Of a stretch of 64,000 nt of DNA, positions 46,244 to 56,242 are shown one piece after another (position 1 is the first letter of the stretch; every line of letters begins with the position of its first letter). The translations under genes and the position numbers were made by a program. The DNA comes from Virgibacillus ndiopensis (GTDB lineage Bacteria; Bacillota; Bacilli; Bacillales; Amphibacillaceae): the NCBI RefSeq assembly GCF_900187325.1, contig NZ_FZMZ01000005.1, forward strand, positions 248,001-312,000, given 5' to 3'. Below the pieces are notes generated by a model. That model saw only the letters and a list, made by a program, of their open reading frames with translations. It made no database searches and was not told the origin of the DNA.

Positions 46244-47023
46244 ATGGAACTTTTAAATCGCGCAAGAAAAATTAATGCAATGTTACAGAAAGCAACAGGA
46301 AAATCGGTGAATTTCAACGAGATGTCAGCATCACTTAGGGATGTTATCAAAGGTAATATTTTTATTTTAAGTAGAAGAGGAAAGTTATTAGGATTTGCTA
46401 TTAACCAGGAAATCGAAAATGAGCGTATGAAATCAATGCTTGAAGATAGACAATTCCCTGAAGAATATACACAAGGTCTTTTCTCTATCCATGAAACAAC
46501 AGCTAACTTGGATATTGATAGTCCGTTTACTGCATTCCCAGTAGAAAATCGTGAACTTTTTCAAAACGGATTAACAACAATTGTTCCTATTATTGGTGGG
46601 GGAGAACGTCTTGGTACATTAATTTTAAGCAGATTGACAGAGAGCTTTAATGAAGATGACCTTTTACTCGCTGAGTATGGTGCGACTGTTGTAGGAATGG
46701 AAATTCTACATGAAAAAACAGAAGAAATTGAAATGGAAGCTAGAAGTAAAGCAGTTGTACAAATGGCTATCAGTTCATTATCTTACAGTGAATTAGAAGC
46801 AATTGACCATATCTTTGAAGAGTTAAATGGTAATGAAGGTCTTTTAGTGGCAAGCAAAATTGCCGATAGAGTAGGAATAACAAGATCAGTAATCGTTAAC
46901 GCATTAAGAAAATTAGAAAGCGCCGGTGTTATTGAATCACGCTCACTAGGAATGAAAGGAACTTACATCAAAGTTCTAAATAATAAATTCTTAGTAGAAC
47001 TAGAAAAATTGCGTTCAAGATAA
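46244..47023 (+). CDS. codY: GTP- and branched-chain-amino-acid-sensing repressor CodY
   Basis: Global regulator of stationary-phase, amino-acid and motility genes. The start is ATG 46244 with ATGGAGG 7 nt before; a frame start at 46226 covers that site. It is 259 residues: an N-terminal GAF domain ([32 protein letters not shown]) and a C-terminal winged HTH ([20 protein letters not shown]). In B. subtilis CodY represses the adjacent fla/che operon; I saw no clear CodY box here. Confidence 0.98.
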   Translation: MELLNRARKINAMLQKATGKSVNFNEMSASLRDVIKGNIFILSRRGKLLGFAINQEIENERMKSMLEDRQFPEEYTQGLFSIHETTANLDIDSPFTAFPVENRELFQNGLTTIVPIIGGGERLGTLILSRLTESFNEDDLLLAEYGATVVGMEILHEKTEEIEMEARSKAVVQMAISSLSYSELEAIDHIFEELNGNEGLLVASKIADRVGITRSVIVNALRKLESAGVIESRSLGMKGTYIKVLNNKFLVELEKLRSR

Positions 47024-47042
47024 TAACATGACTACAAAATAA

Positions 47043-47092
47043 AGGCCCAATAAAAAAGCTAGGATTTCTAGCTTTTTTATTGGGCCTATTTT
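47043..47092 (+). terminator. Intrinsic terminator after codY
   Basis: A 20-bp near-perfect stem: AGGCCCAATAAAAAAGCTAG pairs with CTAGCTTTTTTATTGGGCCT across GATTT, followed by ATTTTAT. Confidence 0.92.
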
Positions 47093-47339
47093 ATGAAATT
47101 AATCTAATAGGTATACTTTAAACATGGTTAATTACCTATTAATTTTACAATATACGCGGATATTTTACATTAATTGGAATAAATATAGGACTTTAGCACT
47201 GATTAATAATAACTATTTTAGTTTCCCAAGTCGCAATATGTCGAAATAAGATAGACATTATCAATATGATAAATTACAATATTCGTATGAGTTATTTATT
47301 TTATGTCCGTTACTTTATAGTTATTAAGGAGGAGTTGTG

Positions 47340-47738
47340 ATGGATTTATTTGGTGGCACATTCCAAACACTAGAAAAATCATTAGATTATGCTACTGCTA
47401 AAAATCGTACGATATCAAATAATATTGCGAATGTCGATACACCTAACTATAAAGCGAAAGATGTCGTTTTTAAAAATGTGTTAAACGATGCAATATCAAG
47501 TTCAATTGAAGCGAAACGAACAAACACCAAACACATTGCATTCGATAATGAATCAATGCAGCATTCCTATCGAATTATTTCTAAGAATAACACGATGTAT
47601 AACCATAATGGTAATAACGTTGATGTCGATAAAGAAATGTCTGAATTAGCAAAAAATCAAATATATTACCAAGGCTTAGTCGATCGTATTAATGGTAAAT
47701 TTAGCAGCTTGCAAACGGTTATTAGAGGAGGAAGATAA
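47340..47738 (+). CDS. flgB: Flagellar basal-body rod protein FlgB
   Basis: Proximal rod subunit, exported by the flagellar type III system. ATG 47340 follows AAGGAGGAG; a GTG directly before it is too close. It is 132 residues, beginning MDLFGGTFQTLEKSLDYAT with NNIANVDTPNYKAK and the C-terminal NGNNVDVDKEMSELAKNQIY. It opens the fla/che operon; the 247 bp upstream, after the codY terminator, are very AT-rich and should hold its promoters, but no convincing sigma-A or sigma-D element was found. Confidence 0.96.
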   Translation: MDLFGGTFQTLEKSLDYATAKNRTISNNIANVDTPNYKAKDVVFKNVLNDAISSSIEAKRTNTKHIAFDNESMQHSYRIISKNNTMYNHNGNNVDVDKEMSELAKNQIYYQGLVDRINGKFSSLQTVIRGGR

Positions 47739-47740
47739 TA

Positions 47741-48196
47741 ATGTCAATTTTTAATGCATTAAACACAAGTGCAAGTGCATTAACAGCACAAAGACTTCGA
47801 ATGGATGTTATTTCTTCAAACATTGCCAATGCACAGACAACACGAGCTACAATAAATGAGAATGGAGAATTTGAACCATATCGGAGGAAAATGGTAGTTG
47901 TGGAGCCAAAAGATAATAGTTTCCGTTCATATTTACAAAAGGCTACCAATACATCATCGAATCCAGGTTCTGGTGTGAAAGTCACGGAAATAATTGAGGA
48001 TGATGACCCATTTAAACTTGTGTATAATCCGAATCACCCAGATGCGAATGAGGACGGCTATGTACAATTACCTAATGTTGATCCGTTGAAAGAAATGGTT
48101 GACTTAATGAGTGCAACAAGATCTTACGAAGCCAATATAACATCTGTAAATGCAACTAAAAGCATGTTACTTAAAGCACTAGAAATCGGAAAGTAG
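47741..48196 (+). CDS. flgC: Flagellar basal-body rod protein FlgC
   Basis: Second proximal rod subunit. It is 151 residues: ALNTSASALTAQRLRMDVIS with SSNIANAQT, the central YRRKMVVVEP, and the C-terminal VDLMSATRSYEANITSVNA typical of rod/hook proteins. It follows flgB by 2 nt. Confidence 0.96.
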   Translation: MSIFNALNTSASALTAQRLRMDVISSNIANAQTTRATINENGEFEPYRRKMVVVEPKDNSFRSYLQKATNTSSNPGSGVKVTEIIEDDDPFKLVYNPNHPDANEDGYVQLPNVDPLKEMVDLMSATRSYEANITSVNATKSMLLKALEIGK

Positions 48197-48211
48197 TAAG
48201 GAGAATTTTTA

Positions 48212-48517
48212 ATGAATAACAGCATAAACGGTATCTCACATAGTATATTACCTAATTCTGTAAATGAAAAATCTGCAATTTCTCCAGGAAAAGCACAAGC
48301 AGATTTTGCTGACATGTTAAAGTCAGCTATTGATAATGTAAATAATTCACAGGTAGCTTCAGATAAAAAAACGGAACTTCTTGCAAAAGGTCAAATTGAC
48401 GACTTACATGATGTGATGATTACTGCGCAAAAGGCAAGTATTACATTAGAAACTTCTGTTCAAATTCAGCGTAAAGTAATTGATGCCTATAATGAAATTA
48501 TGCGTATGCAGGTATAG
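48212..48517 (+). CDS. fliE: Flagellar hook-basal body protein FliE
   Basis: Links the MS ring to the rod. It is 101 residues, with FADMLKSAIDNVN and the C-terminal HDVMITAQKASITLETSVQI, IDAYNEIMRMQV. AAGGAG precedes ATG. A 135-bp gap then separates it from fliF. Confidence 0.95.
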   Translation: MNNSINGISHSILPNSVNEKSAISPGKAQADFADMLKSAIDNVNNSQVASDKKTELLAKGQIDDLHDVMITAQKASITLETSVQIQRKVIDAYNEIMRMQV

Positions 48518-48652
48518 GCTGTTTAGATAATCTATTAATTGTTATTAAAGCGTCTAACAATTACAGATCTTAAAATGTACTACTAGAAATAGAAAGTTAT
48601 TCGTTTTTAATAGATGTGTCTAAATAAATATAGGAATTTGGCGGGGGAATAT

Positions 48653-50254
48653 ATGAAAGAAAAAATTTTACAATTCAAAGAATCAGCTAAAACTTTTTGG
48701 ACCAATCGCTCGAAAAGCCAAAAAGGGATTTTCTTAGGTTCCATTGCCATAGTTGTTGCTTTGATTATAGGTATTACATTTTTTACTACAAATTCAAGTT
48801 TTGTACCATTATATAACAATTTATCGTTACAAGAAGTTGGTCAAATAAAAACAGAGTTGGATACCAGAGGGGTTCCATATGAATTACAGGATGGCGGTAC
48901 TACTATTACGGTGCCTGAAGAACAAGTAGACACGTTATTGGTAGACCTTGCTGGGCAGGGTATTCCGAATAGTGGTAATATCGACTATTCCTTTTTTAGT
49001 GAGAATGCTTCATGGGGAATTACTGATAATGAATTCAGTATGATCAAATTGGATGCCATGCAAACGGAGCTTGCGAACTTAATAAAAGGTGTACAAGGTA
49101 TCGAGAACGCAAAAGTAATGATAAATATGCCCAAAGATCCTGTCTTTGTGAGTGATGCCAAACAACCAGGAAGTGCTTCTATTGTAATTAATACACAGCC
49201 AGGATATGAATTTCAGGGGAATCAAATAGATTCATTGTATCATTTAGTATCGAAAGCAGTTCCGAATTTACCACCTGAAAATATTGTTATCATGAATCAG
49301 TATTTTGAGTACTTTGATCGTAACTCAGAGAACACCAATAGTAGTAATCAAGATGCTTATACATACCAACAAACAGTAAAAAAAGATATTGAACAAGATA
49401 TTAAACGTAGAGTGCAACAGATGATAGGTGCAATGGTTGGTCCAGAAAATGTTGTCGTTTCTGTAACTTCAGATATTGATTTTACGAAAGAAAACCGTAC
49501 TGAAGAAATTGTTGAACCAGTTGACTTGGAAAACATGGAAGGTGTACCTGTAAGTATTGAGACAGTACATGAAACGTATTCTGGAAACCCTCCAGTTGGT
49601 GGAGTAGAAGGAACAGCTGGAGAAGATATAACAAATTATCAAGCAACAGAGACCGGTGAAAATGGTGAATATGAATTAGTAAAAGAGACCATTAATAACG
49701 AATATAATCGCATTCGTAAAGAAATTGTAGAATCTCCTTATAAAGTTCGGGATCTAGGGATTCAAGTAGCGGTAGATAGCGTAAAGGATAAAAATGGTGA
49801 TGAGATTCAATACCTATCTGGAGCAGATCAGGATGCTGTAAGATCAGGAATCTCCTCGATATTAAATTCAGTTATTAGCACATCAATAGACAAAGAATAT
49901 GGCGAAATTCAACCTGAAGAGAAAATATCTATCGTTTTTCAGGAATTTAGTGGAGAAACTGAATTTCCAAACACTACAACACCTGTAATACCTTTATGGA
50001 TGTACATAGTAGGTGGTCTATTATTACTTGCGATTATTATTTTAGTATATCTATTAATTCGTAAACGCAAAACGGAAGAAGATGAAGAAATCGTTGAAGA
50101 AACAATATCATCTGAGACAACGGTTGAAGTACCGGAAATAGGCGAAAATCAAGATTCGGAAGCAATTTCCCGCAAAAAACAACTGGAAAAAATGGCGAAA
50201 GATAAACCAGAAGATTTTGCAAAACTACTAAGAAGTTGGATTTCGGAGGATTAG
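48653..50254 (+). CDS. fliF: Flagellar MS-ring protein FliF
   Basis: Forms the membrane MS ring. The start is ATG 48653 after GGCGGGGGAA; a frame start at 48614 lacks a site. It is 533 residues (B. subtilis about 536): transmembrane helices at about 27-47 and 445-467, periplasmic YscJ-like domains between them (PFVPLYNNLSLQEVGQIK type, about 45-220) and a cytoplasmic C-terminus ending LLRSWISED that binds FliG. Confidence 0.96.
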   Translation: MKEKILQFKESAKTFWTNRSKSQKGIFLGSIAIVVALIIGITFFTTNSSFVPLYNNLSLQEVGQIKTELDTRGVPYELQDGGTTITVPEEQVDTLLVDLAGQGIPNSGNIDYSFFSENASWGITDNEFSMIKLDAMQTELANLIKGVQGIENAKVMINMPKDPVFVSDAKQPGSASIVINTQPGYEFQGNQIDSLYHLVSKAVPNLPPENIVIMNQYFEYFDRNSENTNSSNQDAYTYQQTVKKDIEQDIKRRVQQMIGAMVGPENVVVSVTSDIDFTKENRTEEIVEPVDLENMEGVPVSIETVHETYSGNPPVGGVEGTAGEDITNYQATETGENGEYELVKETINNEYNRIRKEIVESPYKVRDLGIQVAVDSVKDKNGDEIQYLSGADQDAVRSGISSILNSVISTSIDKEYGEIQPEEKISIVFQEFSGETEFPNTTTPVIPLWMYIVGGLLLLAIIILVYLLIRKRKTEEDEEIVEETISSETTVEVPEIGENQDSEAISRKKQLEKMAKDKPEDFAKLLRSWISED

Positions 50255-50265
50255 GGGGAATTAAA

Positions 50266-51276
50266 ATGGCTAGAAAAACAAGGTTAACTGGGAAGCAAAA
50301 AGCAGCAATACTTTTAATCTCCTTGGGTCCTGATGTATCCGCACAAGTTTATAAGCATTTGTCAGAAGAAGAAATTGAAAAATTAAGCTTGGAGATTTCT
50401 TCTGTAAAGAAAGTTGAATCTGAGTTGAAGGAAGATGTACTAGAGCAATTTCACCAAATTGCTTTAGCACAGGATTACTTGGCTCAAGGTGGTATTGGTT
50501 ATGCAAAAACAGTATTGGAAAAAGCCTTTGGAAAACAAGAAGCTTCCAGTATCATAAATCGGTTAACATCTTCTTTACAGGTTCGACCATTTGATTTTGC
50601 TAGAAAGGCAGATCCGCAGCAAGTATTGAATTTCATCCAGAGTGAACACCCACAGACAATAGCACTTGTGTTGTCCTATCTTGACCCTGAACAAGCGGGT
50701 CAAATTTTGTCTGCATTACCACAAGAGATGCAAGCGGACATTGCCAAACGGATTGCGATAATGGATTCTACCTCACCTGAAATTATTAGTCAGGTTGAGC
50801 AGGTGTTGGAACGTAATATTTCTTCTTCTTTAACGGAGGACTATACACAAACTGGCGGAATCCAAGCTGTCGTAGAAGTGCTAAATGGCGTTGATCGAAG
50901 TACAGAACGAACCATTTTGGACGCATTGGAAATTCAGGATCCTGAACTCGCTGATGAAATCAAAAAACGTATGTTTGTCTTTGAGGATATTGTTATTTTG
51001 GATAATCGTGCAATACAGAGGGTTATTCGAGAAGTGGAAAATGAAGATTTGCGCTTATCGCTTAAAGTTTCTAGTGAAGAAGTAAAAGATATTGTCTTTA
51101 AAAACATGTCACAACGAATGGCTGAAACATTTAAAGAAGAAATGGAGTTTATGGGGCCAGTACGTTTACGCGATGTTGAGGAGGCACAGACCAGAATTGT
51201 TGCAGTTATTCGTAGATTAGAAGAAATAGGAGAGATTGTTATCGCCCGCGGTGGAGGTGACGATATAATTGTCTAA
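50266..51276 (+). CDS. fliG: Flagellar motor switch protein FliG
   Basis: Rotor protein that meets MotA and sets torque. The start is ATG 50266 after TTAGGGGGAA; the open frame begins earlier inside fliF. It is 336 residues with three domains: RLTGKQKAAILLISLG, the middle EHPQTIALVLSYLDPEQAG with the EHPQ motif, and the C-terminal charged helix with MFVFEDIVILDNRAIQRV. It overlaps fliH by 8 nt. Confidence 0.97.
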   Translation: MARKTRLTGKQKAAILLISLGPDVSAQVYKHLSEEEIEKLSLEISSVKKVESELKEDVLEQFHQIALAQDYLAQGGIGYAKTVLEKAFGKQEASSIINRLTSSLQVRPFDFARKADPQQVLNFIQSEHPQTIALVLSYLDPEQAGQILSALPQEMQADIAKRIAIMDSTSPEIISQVEQVLERNISSSLTEDYTQTGGIQAVVEVLNGVDRSTERTILDALEIQDPELADEIKKRMFVFEDIVILDNRAIQRVIREVENEDLRLSLKVSSEEVKDIVFKNMSQRMAETFKEEMEFMGPVRLRDVEEAQTRIVAVIRRLEEIGEIVIARGGGDDIIV

Positions 51277-52027
51277 TATTTTTTCGAACAATAATCCGAG
51301 TAACATTAGAAAAAAACAGATAAAAATTAGACCAATTCAGCTTGAAAAAAAGGAAGTTGTTACGGAGAACGATTTAGAAGAAGAAAGTACTTCTATAATG
51401 GATAAGCTCAAGCTTGCACAAGAAGAACTACAACAAATTGAGCAGGAAAAGGGAAAAATGCTCGCTGATGCAAAAGCTGCGATTGATGATGAAAAGAAAA
51501 ATTGGCAAGAAGAGAAACAGATGCTTACCAAGCAAGCTCATGAAGAAGGGTACAACGATGGTTATGAAGTAGGGAAACGAGAAAGTCTTGAAAACTATCA
51601 GCGATTGTTAGACAAAGCAAACGAAACCATCGATGCCGCAAGCGCTGATTATCATTCTATCCTTGAACAAAGTGATGAGAAGATTGTTGATTTGGCAGTT
51701 CATGTCGCTGAAAAGATTATAAAACAACGATTTGTTGAAGAGCCATCATCATTTTTACCAATCGTTAAAGCTGCAATAAAGGAAATTAAGGATCAATCTA
51801 CAATATCTATTTATTTGCATCCAGATAATTATGAATATGTAGTTAAGCAGAAAGAAGAGCTTATTCAGCTTGTTGATAAAGAAACAAGATTAACGATATA
51901 TGTAAATCGTGAAATGGAAGTTAACAGTTGTCTAATCGAGCATCCATTTGGGGAAATTGATGCAAGTGTCGACACTCAATTAAAGCAATTACGTAAAGTA
52001 CTTCAAGAAATAGCGGGAGAATCGTAA
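51269..52027 (+). CDS. fliH: Flagellar assembly protein FliH
   Basis: Negative regulator and membrane adaptor of the export ATPase FliI. TTG start with GGAGGTGA 9 nt upstream, inside the fliG end. It is 252 residues, with a Glu/Lys/Gln-rich coiled coil (about 40-130) and a C-terminal domain with VDLAVHVAEKIIKQRFVEEP, the most conserved FliH segment. Confidence 0.93.
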   Translation: MSNIFSNNNPSNIRKKQIKIRPIQLEKKEVVTENDLEEESTSIMDKLKLAQEELQQIEQEKGKMLADAKAAIDDEKKNWQEEKQMLTKQAHEEGYNDGYEVGKRESLENYQRLLDKANETIDAASADYHSILEQSDEKIVDLAVHVAEKIIKQRFVEEPSSFLPIVKAAIKEIKDQSTISIYLHPDNYEYVVKQKEELIQLVDKETRLTIYVNREMEVNSCLIEHPFGEIDASVDTQLKQLRKVLQEIAGES

Positions 52028-52030
52028 CGT

Positions 52031-53350
52031 ATGAATCTAAAACATTATCATACTGCAATTGATCAAACAGATACATATAAGCGTTATGGAAAAGTATTAC
52101 GAGTTGTAGGTCTAATGATTGAATCGCAAGGACCGGATGCTAATATAGGTGAGGTTTGTTATATTCATGCATCAAATAAATTAAAACAACCTGTATTGGC
52201 CGAAGTAGTTGGTTTTAATAATGAAAAAATTATTTTGATGCCTTATGCGGAGGTTAACGAAATTGGTCCTGGTTGTTTGGTCGAATCAACTGGAAGTGCT
52301 CTAACAGTGAAGATTGGCAGAGGTTTAATTGGAAAAGTAGTAGATTCCTTAGGTAAATCACTAGATAACTCCAAGCTGCCAAAAGGATTATCCAATTATT
52401 TAACAGAACAATCACCACCAAACCCATTATCTAGACCAACGATCTCTGAACCAATTCAGGTTGGTGTTAAAGCAATTGATTCCTTGCTTACTGTTGGTAA
52501 AGGACAACGAATTGGGATATTTGCAGGTAGTGGTGTTGGAAAAAGTACTTTGCTTGGAATGATTGCTCGGAATAGTGGAGCAGATATTAATGTTATTGCT
52601 TTGATAGGTGAAAGAGGCAGGGAAGTAAAAGAATTTATTGAGAAGGATCTCGGTGAAGAAGGGCTGAAGAAATCAATTGTAGTTGTTGCAACTTCTGATC
52701 AACCGGCTTTAATGCGGATTAAGGGTGCATACACTGCCACAGCAATCAGCGAGTACTTTCGCGATTTAGGTTTTCAGGTGAATTTGATGATGGACTCGGT
52801 TACAAGAGTAGCAATGGCACAACGGGAAGTCGGATTAGCAACTGGTGAACCACCAACTACGAAAGGATATACCCCATCGGTTTTTGCAACATTACCAAAA
52901 TTGTTAGAACGTACAGGGACAAGTGAGAATGGAACCATTACAGCATTTTATACGGTGCTTGTTGATGGTGATGATATGAATGAACCAATTTCCGATACAG
53001 TAAGAGGGATTCTCGATGGACACTTTATATTAGACCGCAAACTAGCTGAGCAAGGCCAATTTCCAGCTATCAATATATTAAAATCGATAAGTCGTGTAAT
53101 GAATCAAATTGTAGATAAAACCCATCTGGACACTGCGCAAAAAATACGTTCATTGCTTGCGAAATATGAAAATAATAGTGAATTAATTCAAATTGGCGCG
53201 TATAAACGTGGAACAGATCATGAAATTGATAAAGCTATTGCATTTAATCCAATGATAAACAACTTTTTAAAACAGGATATCTTTGAATATGTCACATTGG
53301 ACGAATCAATTAACCATATGCAAAAGCTACTTAATGGAGGTGCTGGTTGA
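52031..53350 (+). CDS. fliI: Flagellum-specific export ATPase FliI
   Basis: Hexameric F1-beta-like ATPase for flagellar export. It is 439 residues, with Walker A GSGVGKST, ALIGERGREVKEF, MMDSVTRVAMAQRE and GEPPTTKGYTPSVFA. It sits 3 nt after fliH; its stop shares bases with the fliJ start (TGATG). Confidence 0.97.
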   Translation: MNLKHYHTAIDQTDTYKRYGKVLRVVGLMIESQGPDANIGEVCYIHASNKLKQPVLAEVVGFNNEKIILMPYAEVNEIGPGCLVESTGSALTVKIGRGLIGKVVDSLGKSLDNSKLPKGLSNYLTEQSPPNPLSRPTISEPIQVGVKAIDSLLTVGKGQRIGIFAGSGVGKSTLLGMIARNSGADINVIALIGERGREVKEFIEKDLGEEGLKKSIVVVATSDQPALMRIKGAYTATAISEYFRDLGFQVNLMMDSVTRVAMAQREVGLATGEPPTTKGYTPSVFATLPKLLERTGTSENGTITAFYTVLVDGDDMNEPISDTVRGILDGHFILDRKLAEQGQFPAINILKSISRVMNQIVDKTHLDTAQKIRSLLAKYENNSELIQIGAYKRGTDHEIDKAIAFNPMINNFLKQDIFEYVTLDESINHMQKLLNGGAG

Positions 53351-53796
53351 TGTCTGAAACGGTTGCGTTATCGAAAATCTTGCACGTTCGTGAAAATGAA
53401 AAACTAGATGCACAAAAAGCATACCAGCAATCTATCGAATTTTTTGAGGACATAGCACTACAGTTATATAACTTACTTCGAAAAAAAGAAGTAGCTGAAG
53501 AGTCATATGAGGACTACCTGCAACGTACTACTGCAATCGATAAACTTAAAGAGCAGGCATCATACATAGAACGGCTTAATAAACAAATTATGCAGCTCCA
53601 GGAATCTGTGCAAAAAGCAAGAAGTGAAATGGAATCCAAACAGGAAGATTTAACAAATGCACATGTGGAAGTGAAAAAGTTCGAGAAAATTATTGAACAC
53701 CGTCAGCAGGACCATGATGAAAAAGTAAAAAAACTAGAAAATATAACGATGGATGAACTATCAATACAGCAGTATTTAAGCCATGGATATAGGTGA
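53350..53796 (+). CDS. fliJ: Flagellar export chaperone FliJ
   Basis: Coiled-coil stalk protein of the export ATPase. It is 148 residues from ATG 53350, almost entirely helical with heptads, ending in HRQQDHDEKVKKLENITMDE and a short tail. Identified by position after fliI and overall pattern; sequence identity in this family is low. Confidence 0.88.
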   Translation: MSETVALSKILHVRENEKLDAQKAYQQSIEFFEDIALQLYNLLRKKEVAEESYEDYLQRTTAIDKLKEQASYIERLNKQIMQLQESVQKARSEMESKQEDLTNAHVEVKKFEKIIEHRQQDHDEKVKKLENITMDELSIQQYLSHGYR

Positions 53797-54410
53797 GTCG
53801 AATGGTAAAACAAAACAAACAAAAAAGAGAAAAATCGAATCCAATACTTTGGTTTATTTTTGCAATTGTCATTCCAATAATTGTGGCCATTACACTTACA
53901 GTAATAATTTTCTCCGTAGCTGGAGTGAATGTTATGGATTGGGTCAAAAAAACAGGAAATGACATTCCGGTTATTTCTTCTATCGTAACTACAGATGAAG
54001 AAAAAGATATAGAACGTTCAGAAGCAAAAATGCAGGAAACGCTTAAAAATAAGGATGCAAAAATTAATAAATTAACACAAAATGTAGATGACCTTGAATC
54101 AACGATTGATCAATTGGAACAAAAAATTGCCAAGCTTGAAAATAGTAATACAGAACAGAGCACTTCTGAAGAAACATCTAGTGAAGCCGGGGATGATAAC
54201 TCTAACACAAACCCTGTTAAGACGATCGCTTCATCGTACAAGGAAATGGATAGTGAACAGGCTGCTAATATCATTGCAAATTTAGAGGATAATTTGGCAA
54301 TTTCAATTTTAAAAGAACTACCAAATGATGTTCGAGGAACAATATTTGATGAAATGGATCCGGAGAAGGCTGCACAATTAACACAATTATTCGTTGAAAG
54401 CGGTAATTAA
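53793..54410 (+). CDS. ylxF: YlxF, MotE-like flagellar operon protein
   Basis: A 205-residue membrane-anchored protein. A basic N-terminus precedes one transmembrane helix (about 17-42), a coiled coil (about 75-115), a Ser/Glu-rich linker and a C-terminal MgtE-N-like domain (AANIIANLEDNLAISILKEL, MDPEKAAQLTQLFV). MotE relatives chaperone MotC or aid export. GTG start overlaps the fliJ stop. The role in bacilli is not settled. Confidence 0.85.
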   Translation: MSRMVKQNKQKREKSNPILWFIFAIVIPIIVAITLTVIIFSVAGVNVMDWVKKTGNDIPVISSIVTTDEEKDIERSEAKMQETLKNKDAKINKLTQNVDDLESTIDQLEQKIAKLENSNTEQSTSEETSSEAGDDNSNTNPVKTIASSYKEMDSEQAANIIANLEDNLAISILKELPNDVRGTIFDEMDPEKAAQLTQLFVESGN

Positions 54411-54441
54411 ATGTAACCCTATTGAAAGGAGGTGAGAATAG

Positions 54442-55728
54442 ATGAGCGCAATTGCAATGATGAGTCAATTGGTAAAGCAGCCTGTAAATAATATGCAAAG
54501 CTCTAATAAGCAACTAGTTAATGATGATCCATCCATTTTTCAGGGATTATTGTTAGGTGAACAGCAATCTTCATTGGCAAGGGACATAAAGGACATTCCA
54601 ACAAATGCGGAAGAATTGTTGACATTACTCAAAAATTCACCAGAAATTGCGGAAAAATTAGTTGATATGCTGAAGGGGTCAGCGGAATTAGAAAAATTAT
54701 TTAATGGTGCAAATGCAGTGGATGAAGTGATTCGTAAGCTTGAGGAACACTTAAGCAATTTATCTGATGAAGAAGAGAGTAGCTTATTTCAAATGAACAC
54801 TGCACCATTATTAGATTCTGTTCTAAAATCCGTACCAGTAGATAATACAGCGATTCAGAAACAATTTACTGAATTATTTAAGAATGTGGAGAAAGCAATA
54901 TCTCAACTATCAAACCAACAAAATGTACCTAAAGCAGCAGCTTCCTTACTAAAATTATTGGAGCAATGGACAACACTAGAAAAAAGCAGTGGTAAGAATG
55001 CAATGAATGTATTAGAATTTCCCAAAAATACAGAACAAGCTAAGGTACAAGCGGTATGGCGGGAGTTAGTACAATCGTTTCAAAAGAGGAATCAACTTGT
55101 ATCAAATCGGCAGTATAATACAAATGCCAAGGTAACTAGTACAGATGTAACAAAATGGGTACAAAATGCCTTACACAATCAAATCCAATTAGATAAGCCG
55201 ACCGGTCAACAAGCAGTATCAGTGTCAACTATGCCAATGTCACAATTGGAGCAATATATTATTTATGCTAATCAATCACAAAGTTCTAAGCCTGTTGATC
55301 AGCAAATAATGGAACAGTTCCAAAAGGTGGTAAAGACAAGTAAATTTTTATCAGCGAACAATGGAACATCACAGTTATCCATTGCATTACGGCCAGAAAA
55401 TCTAGGGGAAATGATGGTGAAATTAACCCAAGTAAACGGGGAAATGACCGTAAAAATAATGGTTACATCACATGCCGCTAAAGAAATGCTTGAGTCAAAT
55501 ATGCATCAACTGAAGAATATGTTTTCACCACACCAGGTAGTGATTGAGAAACAAGATATTAGTTCACAAGGTGCGCAAAACTTCCAAGGTAAACAACAGG
55601 AAGATGCATGGAATGAAAGTGATCATGGCGGTCAATCACACCATTCAAATGAGGATAATCAAAATGAACAGTCAAATGATGATGTTGAAACGCAATTTCA
55701 TGAGTTACTAATGAATGAGAAAGTGTAG
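54442..55728 (+). CDS. fliK: Flagellar hook-length control protein FliK
   Basis: Secreted molecular ruler that stops hook growth and switches export to filament substrates. It is 428 residues with a long low-complexity Gln/Ser/Asn-rich N-terminal part and the C-terminal FliK domain (SQLSIALRPENLGEMMVKL, GEMTVKIMVTSHAAKEMLE). AAAGGAGGTG precedes ATG. The extreme C-terminus is unusually His/Asn/Glu-rich. Confidence 0.92.
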   Translation: MSAIAMMSQLVKQPVNNMQSSNKQLVNDDPSIFQGLLLGEQQSSLARDIKDIPTNAEELLTLLKNSPEIAEKLVDMLKGSAELEKLFNGANAVDEVIRKLEEHLSNLSDEEESSLFQMNTAPLLDSVLKSVPVDNTAIQKQFTELFKNVEKAISQLSNQQNVPKAAASLLKLLEQWTTLEKSSGKNAMNVLEFPKNTEQAKVQAVWRELVQSFQKRNQLVSNRQYNTNAKVTSTDVTKWVQNALHNQIQLDKPTGQQAVSVSTMPMSQLEQYIIYANQSQSSKPVDQQIMEQFQKVVKTSKFLSANNGTSQLSIALRPENLGEMMVKLTQVNGEMTVKIMVTSHAAKEMLESNMHQLKNMFSPHQVVIEKQDISSQGAQNFQGKQQEDAWNESDHGGQSHHSNEDNQNEQSNDDVETQFHELLMNEKV

Positions 55729-55737
55729 GTGAAAAAG

Positions 55738-56238
55738 GTGACTAAAATTGATCCATCGTTGTATTTAAATAATCAGTCTACAACAAGAACACCAAGTCCA
55801 GAACTTGGTAAAGACCAATTCTTAAAAATATTGATGACTCAATTGCAAAATCAAGACCCATCAAATCCGATGAAAGATCAAGAATTTATTTCTCAAATGG
55901 CGACTTTTTCATCCTTAGAACAAATGATGAATATGACAAAATCTATCGACACACTTGTGCAAAGTCAGTTAGTATCTCCGGTAATTAAATATAGTCATAT
56001 GATTGGCAAAGAAGTTACTTATCAGGGGTATGACGAGGAAACAGGTGAAAAATTGGATGTGGAAACTAGCAATGTTATTGCAGTAAGCCAACAAGATGGA
56101 TGGGCTATTTTAGAATTAGAGAATGGAAAAAAAATCTATGCTGATTCTATTTTACAAATCAGTGATCCGAACGCAAAAATAGATGAGACTAATGAAACAG
56201 AAAGTATTGTAGGATCTGCACCTGAAGGAAGTGAATAA
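55738..56238 (+). CDS. flgD: Flagellar hook assembly (hook capping) protein FlgD
   Basis: Caps the growing hook. It is 166 residues from GTG 55738, which has TAGGTGA 6 nt upstream; a GTG at 55729 would add three residues and lacks a site. The FlgD core is clear: LGKDQFLKILMTQLQNQDPS, PMKDQEFISQMATFSSLEQM. The C-terminal beta domain is short, as in bacilli. Confidence 0.92.
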   Translation: MTKIDPSLYLNNQSTTRTPSPELGKDQFLKILMTQLQNQDPSNPMKDQEFISQMATFSSLEQMMNMTKSIDTLVQSQLVSPVIKYSHMIGKEVTYQGYDEETGEKLDVETSNVIAVSQQDGWAILELENGKKIYADSILQISDPNAKIDETNETESIVGSAPEGSE

Positions 56239-56242
56239 ATTT

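Noticed and set aside
47093-47336. Sigma-D or CodY site upstream of flgB
   Set aside because: GTCGAAAT resembles the sigma-D -10 region but the upstream TAGTTT is at the wrong distance, and no AATTTTCWGAAAATT-like CodY box is present.
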